Assembly: GCA_017516745.1 (NCBI GenBank)
Contig: JAFXBF010000017.1
Location: 42,331 to 106,330 of the forward strand
DNA length: 64,000 bases
Origin: Clostridia bacterium
GTDB lineage: Bacteria; Bacillota; Clostridia; Oscillospirales; Acutalibacteraceae
Direction of reading: 5' to 3'
Shown here: positions 1 to 7,961 of the stretch, one piece after another
Layout of the letters: every line of letters begins with the position of its first letter
Position numbering within the stretch: the stretch's first letter is position 1
Translations under genes and position numbers: made by a program
Notes under the pieces: model-generated
Told to the model about the DNA's origin: nothing
Databases searched by the model: none
The model's input: the letters and a program-made list of their open reading frames with translations, nothing else

Positions 1-973
1 TTTCAAGCAGAAAGCCAATGATATCAACAAGACCGGTACCGCAAATTCCCTTGGGAGCTGTATTGTTAATTGTTTCAGCCTTTCCGTTTGTAAATGAATA
101 AACAGCACCGTCACAAGCACTCATACCGCAGGATATATTTGCGCCTTCAAAGCAAGGACCTGCTGCCGCCGCTGTACAAACAATATCTTCGTCAGAAAAC
201 AAAACCGTTTCCGCATTTGTTCCAAGATCAATAAGAATATTGTATTTACCGCTTTCAGGCTGACCGACAAAGTTAAGACCCGCAACAATATCTGCACCGA
301 CAAAAGCTGAAACGCAGGGAAGCGAAACAACATCTGATATTCCTGACAGACCTAATTCTGAACCCGATGCATATTTTGATTCAAGAAAAATAGGTGTATA
401 AGGTGCGACACCGATTGTTGAACAGTCAATGCCGAAAAATAAGTGAAGCATAGTCGTATTGCCTGTAACAAAAAGCGGTAAATTATTACCGACATTTAGC
501 TTATATATCAGTCGGTTAACCTCTTCAATAAGCGGTAGCTGCAACGGTTTAACACCGTTATTGCGGCAGTAATCAATTCTCGATATTACATCAGCGCCGA
601 ATCTGCGTTGCGGATTTACAGCCGTTTCAACCGATATTACTTTCTTTTCGTCAAGTGAAACGAGTGCAAGTGCAAGCGTAGTTGTGCCTATATCGAGGAC
701 AAAACAGGCGTTTTGTGTAATCACCCCTGTTTCATCGGCACCCGTTACGGATACTATATTCGTATTTTCACAGGCGGTTACAACAATATCGGAATTGACT
801 TTATATTGGCAGGATAAAGCTTTCTCACCGTTTACGCTGACCAAGCATTTACGGCATATCCCCTTACCGCCGCACGGATGTTCAACTGCTTTTCCGGCAC
901 GAACAAGCACATCGGACAAAAGCTGACCGTGAGCAGCAAACAGAGTATCACCGTTAAAAATAACCTTATGCAT
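1..973 (-). CDS. RACo-like corrinoid-activating protein, [2Fe-2S] ferredoxin plus ASKHA ATPase domain (3' end cut by window)
   Basis: Reading the minus strand from the ATG at 971-973 gives an open frame of 324 codons that runs off the left edge. The N-terminus carries a plant-type [2Fe-2S] ferredoxin motif (CGGKGICRKC near residues 34-43, with a further Cys near 54). An actin/Hsp70-like phosphate loop follows (DIGTTTLALAL, near residue 94), with a second acidic loop ILIDLGTNAE. This architecture is that of RamA/RACo reductive activators, which use ATP to return Co(II)-corrinoid to the active Co(I) state. The start overlaps the stop of the upstream methyltransferase by 8 nt, so the two are translationally coupled. 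The C-terminal part and any following gene lie outside the window. Family assignment is strong; the partner (the corrinoid protein at 1969-2601) is inferred from the operon. Confidence 0.88.
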   Translation of the reverse strand, partial: MHKVIFNGDTLFAAHGQLLSDVLVRAGKAVEHPCGGKGICRKCLVSVNGEKALSCQYKVNSDIVVTACENTNIVSVTGADETGVITQNACFVLDIGTTTLALALVSLDEKKVISVETAVNPQRRFGADVISRIDYCRNNGVKPLQLPLIEEVNRLIYKLNVGNNLPLFVTGNTTMLHLFFGIDCSTIGVAPYTPIFLESKYASGSELGLSGISDVVSLPCVSAFVGADIVAGLNFVGQPESGKYNILIDLGTNAETVLFSDEDIVCTAAAAGPCFEGANISCGMSACDGAVYSFTNGKAETINNTAPKGICGTGLVDIIGFLLE

Positions 974-1955
974 AAAGCTCATTTACCTTTTTAAAATATG
1001 CGTCTATGTTTTCCCACTTTGCATCGGCAGGCACATCACAGCCTGTTGAAATCATAAAATTAGGATAGGATGAACATTCGTTGAAAATACGTTCAACTTC
1101 TGCAGAAACACATTCGGGTGTGCCTGTGCGCAGTAGCAACGGGTCAACATTACCCATTACGATTCTATCGTTTGGTAAGAAATCAAGTGCTTTCTTTATA
1201 TCTACAGCGTTACCGAAATGATAAATATCAGCACCAACTGTTGAAATACCCTCAAGCATATCAGCAACATAGTTGCCGCAGTTGTGGTAACAGAGAACAA
1301 AAACATCCGAATTTACTGCATCAAAAATTCTTTTAACAAACGGTACTGAAAACTCATCGGCAAACGTGGGTGACAGCATACCTGCAGCAGGCTCAGCCAT
1401 AATAACTCCGTCAGCACCGACCGCTTTGAAAGCATTGATATAATTTATTATAAATTCCGCAGCTTTTTCAAGCAGAATTTTAACTTCATCAGGGCTGTCA
1501 TAACAGGCATACATAAGCTCTGTCATATCGAAAAGACGGCTTGCAAGGGAATAAGGCCCGATTACACCGCAGAAAACGGGTATATCGGCTATTATATCTT
1601 TTGCTATTTTTACTCCGTCAATGAAAATGCCCGTTCTGCCTGCACCTGTTTGAGGTACTGCAATCCTTGATACATCTTCAATATCATCAATAATTCCGCC
1701 GATAACCGTAGGAATTTCATTTTCACTGAAATGTATCTTTGCGCCGAAGGCTTCTGCCTCGACAGATAAATCCATCATATTAAGCGAAGCGCCAATACTG
1801 CATCTCTCGGCAATTGCTTTCATACCCTTCGCCTGATTATCGGCAGAAGATATCAGGTCATTAACACTTATACTGAGCAGTTTAGTTGACGGAAAGCTGA
1901 GTATGGGTACGGTTTTATTTTTGTTTTCGATTATATTCTGTACAATTGTTTTCAT
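966..1955 (-). CDS. URO-D-family zinc methyltransferase (MtaA/MtbA-like corrinoid methyltransferase)
   Basis: A 329-aa protein of the uroporphyrinogen-decarboxylase fold. It has the zinc motif His-x-Cys (H224-N-C226, in LCYHNCGN) and a distal Cys (C306, in ISTGCDVP) that define MtaA/MtbA/CmuA-like cobamide-dependent methyltransferases rather than haem-pathway HemE. It lies directly after a corrinoid protein and before a RACo-like activator, so transfer of methyl to or from the corrinoid is the likely role. The acceptor or donor is unknown; coenzyme M is not expected in this kind of host. The ATG at 1955 is preferred over an upstream in-frame ATG inside the corrinoid gene, because the shorter form begins 13 nt after that gene's stop behind a CAGGACAG site. 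Confidence 0.85.
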   Translation of the reverse strand: MKTIVQNIIENKNKTVPILSFPSTKLLSISVNDLISSADNQAKGMKAIAERCSIGASLNMMDLSVEAEAFGAKIHFSENEIPTVIGGIIDDIEDVSRIAVPQTGAGRTGIFIDGVKIAKDIIADIPVFCGVIGPYSLASRLFDMTELMYACYDSPDEVKILLEKAAEFIINYINAFKAVGADGVIMAEPAAGMLSPTFADEFSVPFVKRIFDAVNSDVFVLCYHNCGNYVADMLEGISTVGADIYHFGNAVDIKKALDFLPNDRIVMGNVDPLLLRTGTPECVSAEVERIFNECSSYPNFMISTGCDVPADAKWENIDAYFKKVNELYA

Positions 1956-1968
1956 AATTCTGTCCTGA

Positions 1969-2601
1969 TTATCTGCAAAGTTCAACAGCGGCATCCGCAG
2001 CACTTGCGGCATCAGAAGTATAAACGTCAGCACCGATATTTTTGCAGAATTCCTCTGTAATCGGAGCACCGCCTATCATAATTTTAATCCTTTCACGGAC
2101 TCCTGCAATTTCAGCTTGCTTTACAACCTCAGCCATTTCATCCATTGTTGTTGTGAGAAGTGCCGAACAGCAGATAACCTTGCAATCCTGCTCAATTGCT
2201 GTGTTCACAAAGGCTTCGGGTGCAACATCTGTGCCAAGGTCAATAACCTCAAGCCCCTTACCTTCCATCATCATTTTAACAAGATTTTTACCGATATCGT
2301 GCATATCGCCACGAACGGTACCGAGGCATACCTTACCGACAGCCTGAACATTGCCTTCTGTAAGCAAAGGCTTGAGTATTGCAACACCTGCATTCATCGC
2401 CCTTGCCGCAACAAGTACCTCGGGCACGTAAACCTCGTTATTTTTAAAGCGCTCGCCTATTTCATTCATACCGACAAGAAGACCGAGATTTAATATGTCT
2501 TCAGCAGGAAGACCGGAATCAACAGCTGACTGAACAAGCTCTTTTACCATTTTCATTTTGCCCGTGCGGACGTTTTCTGATATTTCAAGATATATACTCA
2601 T
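1969..2601 (-). CDS. Corrinoid (B12-binding) methyl-carrier protein
   Basis: A 210-aa protein with a helical cap domain (about residues 1-85) followed by a Rossmann-like cobalamin-binding domain. The base-off/His-on signature D-x-H-x-x-G is present as D99-M-H101-D-I-G104. The length and architecture match MtaC/MtbC/MtmC and O-demethylase corrinoid proteins. It would carry the methyl group on cobalt between the two URO-D proteins encoded on either side (2616-3734 and 966-1955). The cobalt would be re-reduced by the RACo-like protein at 1-973. The spacing to both neighbours (14 and 13 nt) supports one transcript. Confidence 0.92.
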   Translation of the reverse strand: MSIYLEISENVRTGKMKMVKELVQSAVDSGLPAEDILNLGLLVGMNEIGERFKNNEVYVPEVLVAARAMNAGVAILKPLLTEGNVQAVGKVCLGTVRGDMHDIGKNLVKMMMEGKGLEVIDLGTDVAPEAFVNTAIEQDCKVICCSALLTTTMDEMAEVVKQAEIAGVRERIKIMIGGAPITEEFCKNIGADVYTSDAASAADAAVELCR

Positions 2602-2615
2602 AATTAGTACTCCTC

Positions 2616-3734
2616 TTAAATTCGAATCTTCTTTATTTCTTCGGCGTAATACTGCACAAGCTCAAATTTAGTGCCCGGCATCAATCTGTGGTCGGGACAG
2701 GGAATAAATCCACCCATCGAGGCAAGCCGCTTCATACGCTGAATTTCGGCGTCAACAGCCGCTTTATCCTTACGCAAAGCGGTTTTGTCCATACCGCCGA
2801 CACCAAGCATTCCCTTGCCGAATTTGTTTCGTGCGACCTCAAATTGGTCTCCCCATACACCGATTTCAATCGGGAACATTGTGTTGACACCGTTTTTAAA
2901 CCACGTAGGCAACAGCTTTTCCGTAACACCGTCACAGTCAAGCGAAATAATATCTATTCCGTATTCGTGACATAAATCATTGCGCTTTTTATAATGCTTT
3001 GCACAAAGCTCATCAAACTTTTCCGGTGATATCAACGGACCGTTTTTAAAACAGATATCCTCCCAATAATGCGCAAAATCAAACCTTGCGCCCGTTTCAA
3101 GAATTTCTTTGACACATTTATACTGCATTTCGGCAAAGGTATCGACAATGTCGGCAAAAAGTTCTTCGTCTTCATCATACATAAGATAGCTCATACCTAC
3201 AACCGAAGTCATATCACGGATGCTTCCCAATACACTTCCGAGGTGAAGACCTACAGGTCTGTCATAATCACGGGTTTCGTTGAAATTTTTGAAATAATCG
3301 TAATTTACTCGTTCGGGTGAAAACTGCATTTTGGGCTTATAAAGATTTTCAAAAGCCTCTCTGTCCTTTAGAGTGTAATCGTCTTCGGACGGGATAGAAG
3401 CTATACCCGGTTTGATTCGTTCTATAACACCTGCACCGTTTAAAACTCTGCGTGACCCGTCGGGCAAGATTTCGAGCTCTTTTTGTTCAAAGCAAGGATA
3501 AAGACCGTTGTTTGCTCCTTTTGTGTTGTTCCAGTTAAAATCCCAGCCGATTAATTCATCGAGCGCTTTGTCCATTTCGCCGCCGTCGCCTATACCGCCT
3601 GCAAAATCTTTCGGTATCTTACCCTGCTCAACCCATTCGGTAAGCAGTTCGCCCCAATAGCCGAAATGAACGGCAGGCAAACGGTCAACATCTTTATAAT
3701 GCAGTATATTCAGCGCTCTTTCACGGTTAGTCAT
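2616..3734 (-). CDS. URO-D-family protein, candidate substrate-specific methyltransferase of the corrinoid system
   Basis: A 372-aa protein of the uroporphyrinogen-decarboxylase superfamily. It starts with the MTNRERALNIL opening common to these methyltransferases (compare 'NRERVLAAL' in HemE-like proteins). It lacks the His-x-Cys zinc motif of its neighbour: the equivalent segment reads ISLDCDGV and the distal one IPCPDHRLMPG. The cysteines are kept, but the His is replaced and Asp/His occur nearby. Lying immediately upstream of the corrinoid protein, it is a good candidate for the methyltransferase that takes the methyl group from the substrate. This is inference from position and family. 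A true HemE role is unlikely because no other haem gene is near. Confidence 0.75.
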   Translation of the reverse strand: MTNRERALNILHYKDVDRLPAVHFGYWGELLTEWVEQGKIPKDFAGGIGDGGEMDKALDELIGWDFNWNNTKGANNGLYPCFEQKELEILPDGSRRVLNGAGVIERIKPGIASIPSEDDYTLKDREAFENLYKPKMQFSPERVNYDYFKNFNETRDYDRPVGLHLGSVLGSIRDMTSVVGMSYLMYDEDEELFADIVDTFAEMQYKCVKEILETGARFDFAHYWEDICFKNGPLISPEKFDELCAKHYKKRNDLCHEYGIDIISLDCDGVTEKLLPTWFKNGVNTMFPIEIGVWGDQFEVARNKFGKGMLGVGGMDKTALRKDKAAVDAEIQRMKRLASMGGFIPCPDHRLMPGTKFELVQYYAEEIKKIRI

Positions 3735-3740
3735 AACATA

Positions 3741-4628
3741 TCACCCGTTTTGCTCGGTTTCTTTCTTGCAGGAATAATAAATTGACTCCAGCTTTTCGTT
3801 TGTGGCAGTTCTGTCAATAATCGCCTTAACAAGGCTGTCAAGCTCCGTGCCTTCGGAATAATCGGCAGGAGCAAAATATCTGATTCGTCTGTCACGCATC
3901 ATTCTGTAAACCTTGGTTTTATTCCTGGTTTGTGCATCATACACACCTATTGAATGTCCACCGTAGGAACTGACAAGCTTCATACAGGGTATATCCGTAT
4001 CGCTGTCACCGATATAAACCATATTGCGGAATGGGACACGGATTTCCTCGGCAGGAAAATAATCGTTTACACGGGGGTCGTTTACATCAAGCACACCCTT
4101 CTGTATTCTGAAAAGGAACTGTGTCTTGTTGGTATAATTTACAACCTGCGCAGGCCACTTCGCAACACCACGCTCATTGTACCAGAAAGAACTGGCATAA
4201 ATCTTTTTAAAAGCGCCGTTTTTTGCCATTTCGGTGCCTTCAATCATTTCTTTAAGTCCGGAAGAAATTATGTAATGTTCAACAATTACACCTTTTTCAA
4301 GGCCGTATTGACGGATTCTTTCAAACCATTCATTGACGCCGGGAAACAGCTTAACATTAGCGCCGTATTCGCCAAGTGTTTCCCGTTTGAGCACGAGATT
4401 GCCTTCTGCTTCTTGTACCATCTTGTGCATATACGCAAGGTTCTGGTCCATATCATTTTTTCTTGCGAGCTCATTGGATTCTTTCCAGAAATCCTCAACA
4501 TTATAGCCGACAGACTGAATGTACCCTTGCGCCTGCATATCGTCAGGCGTGAGGGTTTTATCAAAATCGTAGCAGACAGCAAGTACGGGCATTGCTTCCT
4601 TACCGAATTTTATATATGTGTTATCCAT
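3741..4628 (-). CDS. HAD-superfamily phosphatase
   Basis: A 295-aa haloacid-dehalogenase hydrolase. Motif I is D21-F-D23-K-T25 (nucleophile and acid/base Asp). A large helical cap follows, and motif IV is VYIGDSDTDIPC. Such enzymes dephosphorylate small organic phosphates. It sits 6 nt from both neighbours inside the transporter/methyltransferase operon, so its substrate is probably an intermediate of the same pathway, possibly a phosphorylated sugar or cofactor. No particular substrate can be named from sequence. Confidence 0.85.
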   Translation of the reverse strand: MDNTYIKFGKEAMPVLAVCYDFDKTLTPDDMQAQGYIQSVGYNVEDFWKESNELARKNDMDQNLAYMHKMVQEAEGNLVLKRETLGEYGANVKLFPGVNEWFERIRQYGLEKGVIVEHYIISSGLKEMIEGTEMAKNGAFKKIYASSFWYNERGVAKWPAQVVNYTNKTQFLFRIQKGVLDVNDPRVNDYFPAEEIRVPFRNMVYIGDSDTDIPCMKLVSSYGGHSIGVYDAQTRNKTKVYRMMRDRRIRYFAPADYSEGTELDSLVKAIIDRTATNEKLESIYYSCKKETEQNG

Positions 4629-4634
4629 ACGCTT

Positions 4635-5294
4635 TTACCTTGCGTTAAGTCTCGGCTCAACACATTCCTTCCATCGTCTGGCGATAAGCTGATGTCCGCC
4701 GGTTGTGGGGTGAACACCGTCCCACAGGAGTTTAAAAATATCCGTCTTTTTTGCATATTCATCAAAAATATCCTGAAGAGGTACAAAAACAGCATTATAT
4801 TCTTCTGCAACTTCTTTTGTCGCAGCAGCAAAAGAAGCAATATTCGCTTTAGCGTATTTATCCCATTCAGCGTTATCCTTTGAAGTACCGAAAAACGGCT
4901 CCATAATAACTATCAGTACATCGGGATTCACTTCAATTGCTTCATCAAGCATCAAACGGTATATCTTTTTAAAACGCTCTGTATCTGAACCGCAGCCGCA
5001 TTCAAAATTTCCGTAAATATCATTAACTCCGACAAGTATACTCAACACATTCGGCTTAAGATTAATACAATCCTCTTTCCATCTGCCGTAAAGATTGGCA
5101 ATTCTGTTGCCGCTGATGCCTCTGTTGATAACTTCAAAATCCACATCCAAATTATCCGCATGCATTTCTGAAGCTAAAATATACTGATACCCGTGACCGT
5201 GAATATGGTTGAGGTCATCGTTTCTGCCACGATTGCCGTCGGTTATAGAGTCGCCCTGAAAAAGTATAACATCATTGTTTTTAAGTCTGAACAT
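4635..5294 (-). CDS. SGNH/GDSL hydrolase (esterase/lipase-like)
   Basis: A 219-aa SGNH-fold hydrolase. Block I is FQGDSITDGNR with catalytic Ser16, the Gly block is RGISGNR, the Asn block is GVNDIYG, and the final Asp/His block is WDGVHPTTGGH. There is no signal peptide, so it acts in the cytoplasm on an imported substrate. Family members remove acyl or acetyl esters from carbohydrates. Together with the symporter encoded directly upstream (17 nt), it suggests the imported compound is acylated or is a sugar-like ester. Substrate unknown. Confidence 0.88.
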   Translation of the reverse strand: MFRLKNNDVILFQGDSITDGNRGRNDDLNHIHGHGYQYILASEMHADNLDVDFEVINRGISGNRIANLYGRWKEDCINLKPNVLSILVGVNDIYGNFECGCGSDTERFKKIYRLMLDEAIEVNPDVLIVIMEPFFGTSKDNAEWDKYAKANIASFAAATKEVAEEYNAVFVPLQDIFDEYAKKTDIFKLLWDGVHPTTGGHQLIARRWKECVEPRLNAR

Positions 5295-5311
5295 ATAATC
5301 ACCTATGTAAA

Positions 5312-6754
5312 TTATTTAACTGCAAAAGCTCTTGATTTTGTCAAATCGCCGTACATAACCTCAAGCTTTGATTTATTGAGCGGATAAAGCATAAACAGTA
5401 CAAAAACTAAAGTATAAACAATAGCGGGAATTACGGTGCAGACAAAGAGTATGCCTTCGCCGACACCTTCAACATAGCCTGCCGAGCCGTGAACAGCACC
5501 GTCGTAGCCTGCTACGGAAGAGAGCAGCTTCATACCGCCGACATCGGCAAGTGTCTGACCGAGTTTACGGCAGAAGGTATATACGGCGTAAACGGCACTT
5601 TCGCTGCGGATACCTGTTTTGTATTCCTGATAATCAATAACATCCGTTATAACAGCCCAGTTTGTAATGCTGACAAAAGAATATCCGAAGCCGATAATAA
5701 ACAGGAATATCATAAACACAACCGAAGCGTTACCAAGTCTGTCGCAATGGGGAACAATAACAAACATAAGTATTGAAGCTATTGCAGAAAGAAGAGTACC
5801 GATTGTGCAAAGCTCCTTTTTACCGTATTTCTTGACAAGCTTAGGTGTAAACAGAATCATAACCGCCATGGGCAGATATGTTGCAACAGTACCGATAATT
5901 GACAAATCGGTATTTTCAAAGTAATTTTTGTAAAGATACTGGTTGAGTGAGTTGAATTGAAGCTGACCGCTTATAAGTATTCCCGAAAGTGCGGCAATAA
6001 CAAAGGGCTTGCTCTTGAGCATACCGAGATATGTCTGCTTGACATCAACCTTGGGCTCTGCTTCGGAAGCAACTCTCTCCTTTGTCGTTGCAAAACAAAG
6101 GAAATAGAAAATAATGGAAAGCACACCCATTATTATACCGAATTTCATCATACCGCCTGCATCGGCTGCTTTTATGGGATTACCCTGAGAGTTTGTGCCG
6201 ACAACGGTATAAATAATCATCGGGCCGATAAGCAGCGGTATCGCTCCGCCGAGACCTGCACCGACCGAACGGAAGGTGGAAAGAAGCGTTCTGCCCTCGG
6301 GGTCGTCGGTAATAACGGAGGCAAGAGAGCCGTAAGGAATATTCATACCGGTATACATCATACCGAAACCGATATATGAAGCATACATAAGCGCAAGCAC
6401 AACAGCTTCGTTTGTCGTGAAATCTCTGAAATTGACAAAGCAAAGTATTGAAGTTATGCCGAGAGGTATGGCACACCACTTTAAATAGGGTCTGAACTTG
6501 CCGTCTTTACCCGGTCTGCGCTTGGCAACAATTGTACCCCACAATGGATCGTTAATTGCATCCCACAGCCTTGAAATGAGAAGCAGAGTTGTAATTTTGC
6601 TCTCTGCAACCTTGAGAACATCGGTATAAAAAACTTTAAGATAAGATGAAACATAAGTAAGGACAAACAAATTGGCAGCATCGCCGAGACCGTAGCCGAA
6701 TGAGTCCTTCATACCGATTTTGTTAGGGTGTTGAAAAGTACGCTGTTTTTCCAA
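5312..6754 (-). CDS. GPH-family (MelB-like) MFS symporter, first gene of the corrinoid methyltransferase operon
   Basis: A 480-aa membrane protein with about 12 hydrophobic segments and the GPH signature near the N-terminus (SRLWDAINDPLWGTI). This places it with glycoside-pentoside-hexuronide:cation symporters of the MelB type. The start codon is TTG at 6752-6754, chosen because a GAGGAGG Shine-Dalgarno lies 7 nt upstream and a strong promoter lies at 6783-6811. The next Met is after residue 12. As the leading gene of a seven-gene operon it presumably imports the substrate used by the enzymes downstream. The family transports sugars, uronates and some other small solutes, so the cargo is not fixed. 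Confidence 0.88.
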   Translation of the reverse strand: MEKQRTFQHPNKIGMKDSFGYGLGDAANLFVLTYVSSYLKVFYTDVLKVAESKITTLLLISRLWDAINDPLWGTIVAKRRPGKDGKFRPYLKWCAIPLGITSILCFVNFRDFTTNEAVVLALMYASYIGFGMMYTGMNIPYGSLASVITDDPEGRTLLSTFRSVGAGLGGAIPLLIGPMIIYTVVGTNSQGNPIKAADAGGMMKFGIIMGVLSIIFYFLCFATTKERVASEAEPKVDVKQTYLGMLKSKPFVIAALSGILISGQLQFNSLNQYLYKNYFENTDLSIIGTVATYLPMAVMILFTPKLVKKYGKKELCTIGTLLSAIASILMFVIVPHCDRLGNASVVFMIFLFIIGFGYSFVSITNWAVITDVIDYQEYKTGIRSESAVYAVYTFCRKLGQTLADVGGMKLLSSVAGYDGAVHGSAGYVEGVGEGILFVCTVIPAIVYTLVFVLFMLYPLNKSKLEVMYGDLTKSRAFAVK

Positions 6755-6782
6755 AATAATACCTCCTCTTTCCTTTTTTTAC

Positions 6783-6811
6783 AGCATAACATTAAAGAAA
6801 GTAAATTTCAA
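6783..6811 (-). promoter_or_regulatory. Sigma-A type promoter of the transporter/corrinoid operon
   Basis: On the minus strand, -35 TTGAAA (6806-6811) and -10 TATGCT (6783-6788) are separated by exactly 17 nt, about 30 nt upstream of the TTG start of the GPH symporter. No operator-like palindrome was seen next to it. Confidence 0.7.
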
Positions 6812-6847
6812 TAATTGTAACAAAATTGTAACCATTTTATAGCAAAG

Positions 6848-6874
6848 AAAGCCCTTGCATTACGCAAAGGCTTT
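6848..6874. terminator. Probable bidirectional hairpin terminator between spoVM and the transporter operon
   Basis: AAAGCCCTTGC (6848-6858), a 5-nt loop and GCAAAGGCTTT (6864-6874) form an 11-bp stem with one C-A mismatch on the plus strand, followed by TTTTTATT. In minus-strand RNA the mismatch becomes a G-U pair, so the stem is complete. It therefore could back up termination of spoVM as well as act on any plus-strand transcript. Confidence 0.5.
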
Positions 6875-6884
6875 TTTATTAATA

Positions 6885-6917
6885 CTATAAGAAAACCGCC
6901 ATCACGGCGATGGCGGT
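6885..6917 (-). terminator. Rho-independent terminator downstream of spoVM
   Basis: A perfect 9-bp stem, ACCGCCATC (6895-6903) with GATGGCGGT (6909-6917) and a 5-nt loop, is followed on the minus strand by TTTTCTTATAG. It lies 10 nt past the spoVM stop codon and closes the priA-to-spoVM gene series. Confidence 0.75.
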
Positions 6918-6926
6918 AACTTAACG

Positions 6927-7013
6927 CTAAACCGATTCGATTTTCTTAATGCCGAACAACATTCTCAATACACCCTGCAAAGCCTTGGGACTGCGTAACA
7001 CTACAATTTTCAT
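6927..7013 (-). CDS. spoVM: SpoVM, 28-aa stage V sporulation peptide
   Basis: The minus-strand ATG at 7011-7013 opens a 28-codon frame ending TAG at 6927-6929, with an AGGGG site 9 nt upstream. The peptide starts MKIVVLRSPKALQGVLRMLF and ends GIKKIESV. It aligns without gaps to Bacillus SpoVM (26 aa): Met1, Lys2, Pro9, Lys10, Leu12, Gly14, Arg17 and Gly21 are identical, and Pro9 is the residue that breaks the helix. SpoVM is an amphipathic peptide that recognises the convex forespore membrane and anchors SpoIVA for coat assembly. Its position after the rsgA/prkC/prpC genes matches the Bacillus gene order. It is below most gene-caller length limits. No clear sporulation promoter was identified in the 60 nt upstream. 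Confidence 0.87.
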   Translation of the reverse strand: MKIVVLRSPKALQGVLRMLFGIKKIESV

Positions 7014-7073
7014 TATGTATTTCCCCTTTCTGTCATATTTTATGAAAGAAAGGAAAAAAGGGTTACATAAATA

Positions 7074-7961
7074 CTACTTTAGTTCCCAGTCTTTGATGTC
7101 CTTAACCTCGTTGTACATTGCGACATAGCTTTCATGGCGTGATTTCATAACCTCGCCGTTTTCGATTGCTTCACAGATTTTACAGCCCTTATCCGCAACG
7201 TGAGTACAGGTTGAAAACCTGCAAAGCCCGAGGTAAGGCAAAAACTCTTTGAAGCAGAACGGCAGGTTTTCTTTTCTTATCATTAGCTTTGTGTCCATCA
7301 TATCTATTGCGGCAAAGCCGGGAGTATCGGCAATATAACCTCCGCCAACCTTAAACAGCTCAACCTGACGGGTTGTGTGGCGTCCCCTGCCCAGCTTTTC
7401 ACTTATCTCGCCTGTTTCAAGTGCAAGCTCGGGAATAAGAGCGTTTAAAAGCGTGGACTTGCCAACACCCGAATTTCCCGAAAATACACATATGTTGCCG
7501 TTGATAGCCTTACGGATTTCGTCAAGACCCGTACCGTTTGCAGAAGAAACAGTATATGTTTCAAAGCCCGATTTTCTGTAAATATCGGCAAGACCCTCGT
7601 CGGATTTTAAATCTTCTTTTGTAAATACAATTGCACACTCAATTCCCTTGTCCTGTGCAATGGCTGTCATTTTATCAATAACAAGCGTGCTTGGTACAGG
7701 GTCGCAGGTGGAAGCAAGAACAAAGAGCTTGTCAATATTCGCAACGGGCGGACGGATGAGAAAGTTCTTGCGTTCAAGAATTTCATCAAGCGAGCAATAG
7801 CCCTCGTTATTAACCGTAATGCGCACGTTGTCACCGGCAAGCGGTGTTAACCCTTTACGGCGGTGAATACCCTTTGCCTTACATTCGTATATTGTGCCGG
7901 CGGCCTCTACATAGTAGAAGCCGCCAATTCCTTTAATTAAAACGCCGTTCAAAGAACTCAT
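7074..7961 (-). CDS. rsgA: RsgA, small-subunit ribosome biogenesis GTPase
   Basis: A 295-aa circularly permuted GTPase. An N-terminal OB fold is followed by the G4-like FTKEDL, then the P-loop GNSGVGKST and G3 DTPGF. A C-terminal zinc-binding cluster (C-x4-C-x-H-x5-C pattern in CRFSTCTHVADKGC) closes the protein. RsgA binds late 30S precursors and hydrolyses GTP to finish assembly. Its ATG overlaps the stop of prkC by 4 nt (ATGA), so translation is coupled. In Bacillus RsgA (CpgA) is a PrkC substrate, consistent with this arrangement. Confidence 0.96.
   Translation of the reverse strand: MSSLNGVLIKGIGGFYYVEAAGTIYECKAKGIHRRKGLTPLAGDNVRITVNNEGYCSLDEILERKNFLIRPPVANIDKLFVLASTCDPVPSTLVIDKMTAIAQDKGIECAIVFTKEDLKSDEGLADIYRKSGFETYTVSSANGTGLDEIRKAINGNICVFSGNSGVGKSTLLNALIPELALETGEISEKLGRGRHTTRQVELFKVGGGYIADTPGFAAIDMMDTKLMIRKENLPFCFKEFLPYLGLCRFSTCTHVADKGCKICEAIENGEVMKSRHESYVAMYNEVKDIKDWELK

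Noticed and set aside
2616-3734. HemE (uroporphyrinogen decarboxylase) of haem synthesis
   Set aside because: The operon context is a corrinoid system and no haem gene is near; the superfamily is mainly methyltransferases in such settings.
3954-4883. 309-codon plus-strand open frame
   Set aside because: It is antisense to the HAD and SGNH genes, both of which have clear motifs. The translation has no recognisable domain and no ribosome binding site.
7014-7073. Sigma-E promoter for spoVM
   Set aside because: A CATAAAAT box resembles the sigma-E -10 element, but no matching -35 element lies at the right distance.
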